Source of the DNA: Bacteroidota bacterium
GTDB taxonomy: Bacteria > Bacteroidota > Bacteroidia > Chitinophagales > Chitinophagaceae
Assembly: GCA_023391315.1 (NCBI GenBank)
Contig: JAEWBD010000464.1
Coordinates: forward strand, 1-8,137
Length of the DNA stretch: 8,137 bases
Direction: 5' to 3'
Positions 1-5,275 of the stretch are shown in pieces. Both the position numbers and the translations under genes were made by a program. Under the pieces are notes generated by a model, which saw nothing but the letters and a program-made list of their open reading frames with translations, made no database searches and was not told the DNA's origin. The number at the start of each line of letters is the position of its first letter. Position 1 is the first letter of the stretch.

Positions 1-414
1 CATCTGCAATACCCGCTGCTTGTTGTTCCGGATAAATCGTTCTATAGAGGCATTAAAAATGTTGGCCTGGCCTGCGAGTTGCAGCATGTTTATGAAGAAC
101 CGGTTAGTGTTTTACAGGCTTTTATCAGAACTTTTCGTGCTTCTTTACATCTGTTGCATATCATAAAGCCCAAAGAAGATAGGCGATTTCTCGAAATGAT
201 GTTGACACGGCATCGTTTTCATGAATTTGACCCAGTGTTGCATTTCATTGAAAAGGAAAATATTTATGAAGAGCTTTTTTCGTTTGCCAAAAAGAATGCA
301 TTTGATATATTAATTATCATGCATCATCATTATGAATCTTCTGAAAAATCTATTTTTAAAGATATGGTGCTTCATCCCAAAATGCCGGTAATGGTATTGC
401 AGCCGGTGTCATAA
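1..414 (+). CDS. Universal stress protein, tandem UspA type, C-terminal part (5' end outside window)
   Basis: The frame is open from the first base and gives 137 visible residues. The first 20 or so (ending in PLLVVPDKSFYRGIKN) look like the last strand of one Usp domain and the linker to the next: hydrophobic PLLVVP, then a basic stretch leading into a new beta strand. The rest forms a second Usp domain and ends with the typical PVMVLQ strand. This order matches the two-domain Usp proteins of about 270-280 residues common in Bacteroidota. The glycine-rich ATP-binding loop (GxxGx9G[ST]) expected before the last strand is replaced by HHHYESSEKS, so this domain probably does not bind ATP in the classical way. 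Such proteins are cytoplasmic and are linked to stress and starvation survival; the exact role cannot be read here. A TTG at 79 is not the real start, because homology continues upstream of it. Confidence 0.85.
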   Translation, partial: HLQYPLLVVPDKSFYRGIKNVGLACELQHVYEEPVSVLQAFIRTFRASLHLLHIIKPKEDRRFLEMMLTRHRFHEFDPVLHFIEKENIYEELFSFAKKNAFDILIIMHHHYESSEKSIFKDMVLHPKMPVMVLQPVS

Positions 415-454
415 CGAACCACTTGTTTTTGAGCTGAGGGTTATAAATAATCCA

Positions 455-472
455 GCCATAATTTATTGTGGC
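455..472. terminator. Hairpin between the convergent usp and SDR genes
   Basis: GCCATAA (455-461) pairs with TTGTGGC (466-472) around a TTTA loop, giving seven pairs with one G-U. It lies 40 bases after the usp stop and 46 bases before the SDR stop. A T-rich stretch follows only on the minus strand (the complement of 440-453), so it would serve the SDR gene better than usp. No strong T tract is present, hence the moderate confidence. Confidence 0.35.
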
Positions 473-518
473 CGGTGCTATTGCCTATAAGCAAATAAAA
501 CGGTGTCTGAAATGAATC

Positions 519-1277
519 TTACCTGGCAAGATAACCACCATCAACCGGATAATAACTGCCTGTTATAAATGAAGCTTTGTCGGAACTCAGCCAGATAACT
601 AATTCGGCGACCTCGCTGGCTTCGCCCAGCCGGCCAATAGGATGCAGCGGTACAAGAACAGACTGTTTAATATCTGTATTCATGCCCGCTTCCGTCAATA
701 AGGGTGTATTGATAAAACCAGGCCCGATGGCATTAATGCGGATACCTTTTACACCATATTCCAGCGCCGCATTTTGCGTTAAACCTATTACACCATGTTT
801 GGCTGCAACGTATCCGGCAGCATTCGCAAAACCAACCTGCCCCAGTATGGAGGAATTGTTTATAATAACGCCTTTGCCCTGTTTCAGCATTTGCTGCAGC
901 TCATATTTCATGCAATAAAATACACTGTTTAAATTAACGGCAATAATTTTGTTCCAGCCTTCAATGCTCATATCTGCCATGGCATTGCTTTCGCCGCTAA
1001 TACCTGCATTATTAAATGCAATATCTACGCTTCCAAAGCCTGCAACGGTTTTATTTACCAGCATTTCGCAATCCTGCGGTTTGCTTACATCAGCCTTAAT
1101 AAAAACTGCTTTGCCATTTGATTGCCTGATTTTTTCAACAAGCAGCAGCCCTTTTTCTTCCTGCAGATCAGATACAATTACATTGCATCCATATGCTGCA
1201 TACAATAATGCGGTTGCTTCCCCAATGCCGGAAGCGCCACCGGTAACAATTGCAGTTTTTCCTTTTAGATTATTCAT
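519..1277 (-). CDS. SDR family NAD(P)-dependent oxidoreductase (classical type)
   Basis: This 252-residue protein has the normal length of a classical short-chain dehydrogenase/reductase. The cofactor-binding TGGASGIG lies at residues 12-19. Asp37 at the end of the second strand suggests a preference for NAD over NADP. DV is at 63-64 and NNAG at 89-92. The catalytic tetrad is complete: Asn115, Ser143, Tyr156 and Lys160 (YVAAK). The PG motif is at 186-187 and the C-terminal segment ends VDGGY. The overall pattern is that of proteins annotated as glucose 1-dehydrogenase or 3-oxoacyl-ACP reductase-like SDRs, but the substrate cannot be told from sequence alone. The protein is cytoplasmic and probably tetrameric. 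The ATG at 1277 fits the usual start a few residues before the first strand. No Shine-Dalgarno is visible, as is usual in Bacteroidota. The gene stands alone, convergent with usp, and a possible Fnr-like operator lies 31 bases upstream of its start. Confidence 0.92.
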   Translation of the reverse strand: MNNLKGKTAIVTGGASGIGEATALLYAAYGCNVIVSDLQEEKGLLLVEKIRQSNGKAVFIKADVSKPQDCEMLVNKTVAGFGSVDIAFNNAGISGESNAMADMSIEGWNKIIAVNLNSVFYCMKYELQQMLKQGKGVIINNSSILGQVGFANAAGYVAAKHGVIGLTQNAALEYGVKGIRINAIGPGFINTPLLTEAGMNTDIKQSVLVPLHPIGRLGEASEVAELVIWLSSDKASFITGSYYPVDGGYLAR

Positions 1278-1307
1278 ACTTTTAGTTTAATAATGCAACC
1301 AACAGTT

Positions 1308-1321
1308 TTGGAGATTATCAA
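1308..1321. promoter_or_regulatory. Possible Crp/Fnr-type operator upstream of the SDR gene
   Basis: TTGGAGATTATCAA matches the FNR-type palindrome TTGATnnnnATCAA at eight of ten defined positions, including the TTG and CAA ends spaced by eight bases. It lies 31-44 bases upstream of the SDR start, a position where a regulator could act on that promoter. The nearby receiver-Crp protein is the obvious candidate binder. Matches of this quality arise by chance in AT-rich DNA, so this is only a candidate. Confidence 0.25.
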
Positions 1322-1388
1322 AGAATATTATTTACTACTGTAAATTTTCATTTTACAGAGCAACTGAAACATGACGAAATAAGGTTAA

Positions 1389-1703
1389 GGGTATGATTAT
1401 AATCAGGCTGAAGCAAGAATCTATATTGGTATTATTGCGGGTAATAATAAATACTGATAGTTGTCAAGTATAATACAGTTCGATAAAGCGATCTTCCGGA
1501 AGGGCTGTTTGCATTGCAATAAAGCCAGAAAGATAATGGCATTGATGCCGGCAGCAGACAGGAAATATTTATTGAAGATTTTTCAGAGTAAACTTAATTA
1601 ATATAAGGGGGGATTTGAACTTGTAAAAGAGTGCTTCAATTTTTCGATTTGCAAAGTGCCTAATGGAAGTTGAAGGCAGTTTAAAATGAAGGTGAAATTA
1701 TAA
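1389..1703 (+). pseudogene. Decayed histidine kinase C-terminus (HATPase_c relic)
   Basis: No long frame exists here, but pieces in two frames line up with a histidine kinase ATPase domain. Bases 1395-1454 read DYN, then RLKQ, then IYIGIIAGNNKY once one base after 1403 and two bases near 1417 are removed. That matches the N-box pattern DxxRLxQxLxNLxSNAxKY. Bases 1487-1591 give EGLFALQ, a stop (1520-1522), then SQKDNGID (G1 box) and QEIFIEDFSE (F-box region). Bases 1605-1670 give KGGFELVKE and onward to KVPNGS (G2-box region), then after a TGA the tail RQFKMKVKL and TAA at 1701-1703, like kinase ends of the form GSTFxVKxKL. The N-box Lys to G1 Asp distance is about 28 codons, normal for the family. 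The dimerisation and sensor parts are absent; upstream DNA belongs to the SDR gene. The end lies 23 bases before a response-regulator gene, the usual kinase-regulator layout. The motifs are seen; the pseudogene status is inferred. Confidence 0.6.
1621..1651 (+). promoter_or_regulatory. Possible promoter of the receiver-Crp gene
   Basis: TTG at 1621-1623, a 20-base spacer, and TCGATTTG at 1644-1651 fit the Bacteroidota promoter pattern TTG-N17-23-TAnnTTTG with one mismatch in the -7 word. It would give a leader of roughly 70 bases. It lies inside the kinase relic, so it could have let the regulator gene stay expressed after the original operon decayed. One mismatch in AT-rich DNA is weak evidence. 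Confidence 0.3.
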
Positions 1704-1717
1704 ATTATATTCATCAA
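1704..1717. promoter_or_regulatory. Possible Crp/Fnr-type operator just before the receiver-Crp gene
   Basis: ATTATATTCATCAA matches TTGATnnnnATCAA at eight of ten defined positions and ends 9 bases before the ATG at 1727. A site here could let the regulator repress itself by blocking expression. The stretch is very AT-rich, so chance similarity is quite possible. Confidence 0.2.
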
Positions 1718-1726
1718 AATACTTTT

Positions 1727-2785
1727 ATGAAAAAGATCCTGGTAATTGAAGACAATTTGGAGGTGAGAGAAAATATAACTGAAATTCTCCAACTGTCCAG
1801 CTATGAAGTAATTACGGCAGAAGACGGTAAAGTGGGCGTTGAGCTTGCATTGCAACAACCGCCGGACCTGATCTTGTGCGATATTATGATGCCCGGGCTC
1901 GATGGCTATGGCGTGCTGCACCTGCTTAATAAACATATAGAAACTTATGGCATTCCGTTTATTTTTCTTACAGCAAAGTCGGAGAAGGGTGATTTGAGAA
2001 GAGGAATGGAAATGGGGGCAGATGATTACATTACAAAACCCTTTGACGTTGTTGAATTGTTAAGTGCCATTGAAGTGAGATTGAAAAAGGCCGAATCAAT
2101 TAAACAAAGCGTAATAAAAAGCAATAATGATATAACGACTTTTATAAATAACGCAAAGCAAACCGGTCATATCCAGCTTACATCAGAAGAACGCGAGTTA
2201 TATGATTATAAGAAAAAAGATATGGTATATGCAGAAGGGCAGCGCCCTAAAGCAGTGTATTATATAAAAAATGGGAAGATAAAAATTTATAAATCGAATG
2301 AAGATGGAAAAGAATTAATTACAGCTATTTGCAGCACCGGAGATTTTTTTGGATATACGTACATTCTTGAAGAAATCAGTTATAAGGAAAACGCCAAAGT
2401 GCTTGAGGATGCGGAGCTAATGCTGATTCCTAAAGATGATTTTTTATCGCTGATTTCCAGCGATGCGCAGGTGGCAAGACAATTTATTAAATTAATTACA
2501 CGCAATGTTTTGGAAAAAGAAGAAAACCTGCTGATGCTTGCTTATAACTCGTTGCGTAAAAAGGTGGCTTACCAGTTAATACAGGTATTTGAAAAATTTA
2601 AAAATGAAAACAGCAGCAGCGATGCCATTAATATTTCCAGGGAAAACCTGGCACAAACTGCAGGTATTGCTACAGAATCTCTAATAAGAACATTATCTGA
2701 TTTTAAAAGTGAAAAGCTGATTGATCTTCAAGGCAGCACCATAACTATTTTAAATGAAACCAAATTGCGCAACCTTCCTTTTTAA
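1727..2785 (+). CDS. Response regulator: receiver domain fused to a Crp/Fnr-type transcription factor
   Basis: This 352-residue protein has three parts. Residues 1-120 are a complete receiver domain: acidic pair Glu8-Asp9, phospho-acceptor Asp52 (DIMMPGLDG), Thr82 and Lys104 (TKPF). After a linker to about 148, residues 150-265 form a cyclic-nucleotide-binding-like beta barrel (VYAEG, YYIKNGKIKIY, GDFFGY) with a long dimerisation helix. Residues 300-345 are a Crp-type winged helix; the recognition helix ATESLIRTLSDF keeps the Glu (317) and Arg (321) that contact the TG-A core in Crp/Fnr. The cAMP-binding residues of E. coli Crp (Glu72, Arg82, Ser83) are not kept, with Tyr210 at the Glu72 position and Lys/Glu/Asn around 220-222, so cAMP is unlikely to be the ligand. 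It is probably a DNA-binding regulator switched by phosphorylation. No intact kinase is in the window; the relic directly upstream may be its lost partner. ATG at 1727 starts exactly at the receiver's first strand. Confidence 0.93.
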   Translation: MKKILVIEDNLEVRENITEILQLSSYEVITAEDGKVGVELALQQPPDLILCDIMMPGLDGYGVLHLLNKHIETYGIPFIFLTAKSEKGDLRRGMEMGADDYITKPFDVVELLSAIEVRLKKAESIKQSVIKSNNDITTFINNAKQTGHIQLTSEERELYDYKKKDMVYAEGQRPKAVYYIKNGKIKIYKSNEDGKELITAICSTGDFFGYTYILEEISYKENAKVLEDAELMLIPKDDFLSLISSDAQVARQFIKLITRNVLEKEENLLMLAYNSLRKKVAYQLIQVFEKFKNENSSSDAINISRENLAQTAGIATESLIRTLSDFKSEKLIDLQGSTITILNETKLRNLPF

Positions 2786-2806
2786 AACGGGAAACGCATA
2801 AGGTTT

Positions 2807-2857
2807 TGATTGAGGAATAAATGCACTGATAATAAATCAGATTTTTATGCTCAATCA
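2807..2857. terminator. Long imperfect inverted repeat, probable bidirectional terminator
   Basis: TGATTGAG (2807-2814) pairs with CTCAATCA (2850-2857), ATAAA (2817-2821) with TTTAT (2844-2848), and CTGAT (2826-2830) with ATCAG (2836-2840) around an AATAA loop. The three stem blocks are parted by small internal loops. It begins 21 bases after the regulator's stop. The inner hairpin is followed by ATTTTTAT on the + strand, so the regulator transcript is the likelier client. The convergent SYLF gene ends 104 bases to the right. Confidence 0.5.
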
Positions 2858-2881
2858 TTTCGAATTTTAACCGGTAAAACC

Positions 2882-2896
2882 CTTGCCGTCGGCAGG
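2882..2896. repeat. GC-rich quasi-palindrome in the convergent gap
   Basis: CTTGCCGTCGGCAGG is a near-palindrome: TGCCG and CGGCA flank a single T, with a wobble and a further pair outside. It sits at the start of a GC-rich patch (about 2880-2960) between AT-rich sequence and the SYLF stop codon. It may be a protein-binding site or a copy of a dispersed palindromic element. Only one copy is present in the window. Confidence 0.3.
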
Positions 2897-2960
2897 CGCC
2901 CGCAGCAATGAGCCCATGACCTTAATACGCTACTTCCTTAACAGCCCAGGTCCGCACAAC

Positions 2961-3503
2961 TTAAAATGCAGTGTACTTGAATTTTTGCCCACCGACCGTA
3001 GCTTCTGCCATAAGGCCACCAAGATCCTGGGTAAATACAGATACACCATCGGTATATTTGGCATTCTTCGACACGCCTGATTTTACAGCAACCGCAGAAA
3101 TCTGACTGCTGAATTCTGTTTTGCTTGCCTTCATGCGGTCAAGAGCATCCTGGTTTTCAAAAAATATCACTTCCCTGTACGCCTGCCCTCCAATTTGGGC
3201 GCCCACCGTTATCTGGCCGGTTTTAACCATGCCAGCCGCTTTTCCTTTTTCATACAAGATCCCATCACCGCCCGAGCCGCCAACAATAAGCCCGCCCTTG
3301 CCGATTTTTGGAAAAATAACGTATCCATAAGAAGACTCAAAAAGAGTGGCCATAGAGGGGTCTGTTTGTATAAATGCTGATTTTGCTTTACTGCTTTCTG
3401 TAATCAGTTTTTCGGCAGCTTTATCTTGTGCGCTCACAGCATGAGGCAGGAAATAGACTACTGATGCTAAAAGAACCAGTTTGATGAATTTGCTTTTTTT
3501 CAT
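2961..3503 (-). CDS. Secreted SYLF (Ysc84-type) lipid-binding domain protein
   Basis: This 180-residue protein starts with a clear Sec signal peptide: KKSK, a hydrophobic core to about residue 19, and cleavage after AVSA (residue 25) before Gln26. The mature part is a SYLF domain. It shows a helix with AEKLITESSKA, YGYVIFPKIGKGGLIVGG at 59-76, the glycine-rich turn GSGGDG at 76-81, GQITVGAQIGGQ at 96-107, and the end DLGGLMAEATVGGQKFKY. SYLF domains bind phosphoinositides or other lipids in eukaryotes; the bacterial secreted versions are poorly understood, and a role at the periplasmic membrane face is an inference. Length and domain borders are normal. ATG at 3503 is preceded by an A-rich stretch on the coding strand, typical of Bacteroidota translation starts. 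The gene stands alone, with a long non-coding stretch before it. Confidence 0.88.
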   Translation of the reverse strand: MKKSKFIKLVLLASVVYFLPHAVSAQDKAAEKLITESSKAKSAFIQTDPSMATLFESSYGYVIFPKIGKGGLIVGGSGGDGILYEKGKAAGMVKTGQITVGAQIGGQAYREVIFFENQDALDRMKASKTEFSSQISAVAVKSGVSKNAKYTDGVSVFTQDLGGLMAEATVGGQKFKYTAF

Positions 3504-3787
3504 ATTATTTTTTTTATATGAGCTGATGATATATGGCAGCAGAATACCCTACTTTCTTCAATCAAAATGTCTGCCGTTTTGCTTAAATATTCTCCAATGG
3601 TTAAGGGCTATTGAAAAGGTTTTGCCAATTTTTTGCCGTAGCAGGAAGTATCTGGATACCGGAACACCGGTAATATGTCGTTGCGTTGACATGCCGTTCT
3701 CACTTTTTAGAAGTTTTAGAACATAAATTTCTTATTTGTGAACAGATAGATGTGTAGAAAGATGACGAAACAGCCGTGTTATTTCCC

Positions 3788-3952
3788 ATGGCTCCGCCAG
3801 AGTTCTGGAAACAGATCAGATCAACCATTGAAGAAGTGGTTAGTGAAAAATTAATCAGCCATTCCGGCCACCACCAGCCGCGAAAGCGGCCCTTATTTTT
3901 TTATCAGTTTCCTTCTTTAAGCTCAGTATTTAAACAGCGTCTAAGCAATTGA
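3788..3952 (+). pseudogene. Small frame resembling the N-terminus of a helix-turn-helix (excisionase-like) protein, probably a remnant
   Basis: This frame encodes 54 residues starting MAPPEFWKQIRSTIEEVVSEKL. Amphipathic starts of the type xxPEFWxxIRxxIREEL, followed by a Pro/His/Gln-rich linker, are typical of small Bacteroidota DNA-binding proteins with a MerR/excisionase-like helix-turn-helix. In those proteins the DNA-binding part follows the linker, for a total of about 90-110 residues. Here the frame ends at 3952 with FPSLSSVFKQRLSN, with no full HTH or wing. A transcription terminator hairpin sits inside the frame (3877-3902), which an active gene would not tolerate well. In-frame sequence extends upstream to 3758 without another ATG. 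It is best read as a truncated relic, but it could be a chance frame. The family likeness is from memory of pattern, not from a search. Confidence 0.33.
3877..3902 (+). terminator. Rho-independent terminator with GAAA tetraloop
   Basis: GCCGC (3877-3881) and GCGGC (3886-3890) pair perfectly around a GAAA (GNRA) loop and are followed by CC and TTATTTTTTT (3893-3902). This is a textbook + strand terminator. No intact + strand gene lies upstream for about 1 kb; the nearest candidates are the remnant frame in which it sits or an undetected small RNA. On the minus strand the hairpin is followed by TGGTGGTGG rather than T residues, so it would not be a good terminator for the HAD gene that ends at 3982. 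Confidence 0.65.
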
Positions 3953-3981
3953 GTTTTGTTTCCTGCAAATCTTTATATCTG

Positions 3982-4635
3982 TTATTTTAACTGCTGCAAT
4001 TTTGCCAATGATATTTCCGTATAATCCTTAATAATTAAATCCGCATCATGCAAATCTTTAGCCGTGTGTGTTGTTGTTAATGCTATAACCTTCATGCCCG
4101 CTGCTTTTGCCGACTGAATGCCAGCCAATGAATCTTCAAACGCAACACATGCTGAAGGAACTGCATTTACTGAAATTGCTGCCTTTAAAAATATTTCGGG
4201 ATGAGGCTTGCCTGTTTTTATCTGTGTTGAATCAATTATGCTAAGAAAATAATTCCTTATCGGTATATGCTCAAACATAAAATTAATGTTAGGAATGATG
4301 CCTGAAGTTGCAACTGCTTTCGGAATTTTTGCTTTTTCGAGTTCGTTTAAAAAATCAACGAGGCCTTCAACAGGTTTTATATGTGGCGCATATAACTCAC
4401 GGTATAAACCTTCTTTTTCGTTGGTATATTCTTCAGTTTTTTCGGGGCTCAGTGTTGTGTTGAAAACATAATCAAAAATTTCACGGTTCATTCTTCCGTT
4501 GATATGCTGTTTATATTCTTCGAGTGAAAAAGGTTTTCCTATTTTCTGATAAAATTCCCTGAATGCTTGTATGTGGTAAGGATTGTTGTCTATTAGTGTC
4601 CCGTCTAAATCAAAAATAACTGCCTGTGGAAACAT
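3982..4635 (-). CDS. HAD-superfamily phosphatase, beta-phosphoglucomutase-like
   Basis: This 217-residue protein has all four haloacid dehalogenase motifs. Motif I is DLDGT with nucleophile Asp9 and acid/base Asp11. Motif II is around Thr110-Ser111 (AVATSG). Motif III is Lys143 in GKPHPE. Motif IV is Glu167-Asp168 in FEDS, for the magnesium ion. Residues 16-85 form the small helical cap of subfamily I, with YH (20-21) and NGRMNRE (46-52) at the places where beta-phosphoglucomutases carry their His and GR(T/S) cap residues. The protein therefore acts on a small phosphorylated compound, as a sugar-phosphate mutase or a phosphatase; the substrate cannot be named. It is cytoplasmic. The ATG at 4635 puts the nucleophile at the usual position near residue 9. 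It is the last gene of a probable ggt-dinB-HAD transcript, 69 bases behind the DinB gene. Confidence 0.9.
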   Translation of the reverse strand: MFPQAVIFDLDGTLIDNNPYHIQAFREFYQKIGKPFSLEEYKQHINGRMNREIFDYVFNTTLSPEKTEEYTNEKEGLYRELYAPHIKPVEGLVDFLNELEKAKIPKAVATSGIIPNINFMFEHIPIRNYFLSIIDSTQIKTGKPHPEIFLKAAISVNAVPSACVAFEDSLAGIQSAKAAGMKVIALTTTHTAKDLHDADLIIKDYTEISLAKLQQLK

Positions 4636-4658
4636 AGTTTAATGCTGCTGTTTTAAAG

Positions 4659-4669
4659 TATACTGTATA
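4659..4669. repeat. Short perfect palindrome in the DinB-HAD gap
   Basis: TATACTGTATA has TATAC and GTATA arms around one T and lies 24 bases upstream of the HAD start. It could be a regulator site or chance AT-rich symmetry. No second copy was noticed in the window. Confidence 0.2.
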
Positions 4670-4704
4670 GTAATTTTAAGATTAACCTGCCTGAAAAACC
4701 GGCT

Positions 4705-5235
4705 TTATATTTTATGGTTCATCGCCTCGTTAAATGCCTTGCTTTTATTTTTAGGAATGCTCAGCGATTGCCAGGTTTCATTTTTAATAAGCTTTCCTAT
4801 ATAAACGATCTGGGCTGTATGGCCGCCATAATGATCTATCTGCCTTATAACAGCATCAATAACCAAATGTGGTTCACTCCGTATGGTAATAGTTTTCATT
4901 ACATCTTCCGGTTTGAGATTTTCAAGTGCCCCCAAAACGCAGGCCCAGCCTTTATTCCAGGCATTTAAAACATCTTCTTTCGTTGATAGCGTGTTTTCAA
5001 ATTCAACATCTCTTTCACGCCAGGGCTTTTCTCCGTCTTCCGTTAAAAAGTTTGTCCAGCGGCTAAGCATATTGCCGCTTACATGCTGCACGATTACAGC
5101 AATAGAATTACTTTCAGCGGAAGGCTTGAAAAAGAAATCTTTTTCATCAAGCTGTGCAAACGTTTTATCGCCAATCAATTTTTGCGCTTTAAATTTTTTT
5201 ATAGCCGATTGCAAAAAAGCTTCTTCTATATTCAT
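4705..5235 (-). CDS. DinB superfamily protein (DUF1572-like)
   Basis: This 176-residue protein has the four-helix layout of the DinB/YfiT fold. The three histidines that bind a metal ion in this superfamily are visible: His51 in QHVSGNMLSRW, and His135 and His139 in HYGGHTAQIVY. The family also shows here as SIAVIVQHVSGN near residue 45 and a C-terminal GKL-x-TWQSLSIPKNKS segment that is typical of the DUF1572 branch. DinB-fold proteins include thiol-dependent S-transferases that use bacillithiol or mycothiol, and many of unknown role. A detoxifying thiol-transferase function is possible but not shown. It lies 40 bases behind ggt and 69 bases before the HAD gene on the same strand. Neighbourhood with gamma-glutamyltransferase could hint at thiol metabolism, but this is inference. 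The ATG at 5235 is preceded by AAAAAG on the coding strand. Confidence 0.85.
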   Translation of the reverse strand: MNIEEAFLQSAIKKFKAQKLIGDKTFAQLDEKDFFFKPSAESNSIAVIVQHVSGNMLSRWTNFLTEDGEKPWRERDVEFENTLSTKEDVLNAWNKGWACVLGALENLKPEDVMKTITIRSEPHLVIDAVIRQIDHYGGHTAQIVYIGKLIKNETWQSLSIPKNKSKAFNEAMNHKI

Positions 5236-5275
5236 CTTTTTAAATTTTAATTTTGAAAAATCCCGTACTTTAAAC

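Larger units (their letters stand above)
3504..3981. other. 478-base stretch without a confident gene
   Basis: This interval lies between the start of the SYLF gene and the stop of the HAD gene, both on the minus strand. It contains a 54-codon + strand frame at 3788-3952 and a strong + strand hairpin-T-tract terminator at 3877-3902, both listed separately. Short frames at 3558-3692 (minus, 44 codons) and on the + strand up to 3726 have no recognisable family features. On the minus strand no TAnnTTTG word was found for the SYLF gene. No tRNA, repeat array or insertion-sequence ends were seen. Confidence 0.6.

Noticed and set aside
949..1290. Open frame of 113 codons on the + strand opposite the SDR gene (a similar one lies at 577-918).
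   Set aside because: They are antisense frames of a gene with full SDR motifs, and their products show only low-complexity Ser/Pro/Ile composition.
1319..1327. TATTCTTTG on the minus strand as a -7 promoter element of the SDR gene.
   Set aside because: The spacing inside the word is one base too long for TAnnTTTG and no TTG lies at the right distance upstream.
1393..1473. Short + strand frame MIIIRLKQESILVLLRV as an independent small gene.
   Set aside because: It is better explained as one of the shifted frames through the kinase N-box relic.
1598..1936. Minus-strand frame of 112 codons over the kinase relic and the receiver domain.
   Set aside because: It overlaps the well-supported receiver coding sequence in antisense and has no family features.
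2883..3080. A + strand frame of 65 codons through the GC-rich patch.
   Set aside because: It is mostly antisense to the SYLF C-terminus and has no family features.
3558..3692. Minus-strand 44-codon frame (MSTQRHITGVPVSRYF start) upstream of the SYLF gene.
   Set aside because: It reads somewhat protein-like but is short, unrecognised, and without a clear promoter or start signal, so it cannot be supported.
3481..3726. A + strand frame of 81 codons crossing the SYLF start into the gap.
   Set aside because: Its start lies inside the SYLF signal-peptide codons on the other strand, the product is rich in Phe/Leu/Cys without a domain pattern, and no promoter or start context supports it.
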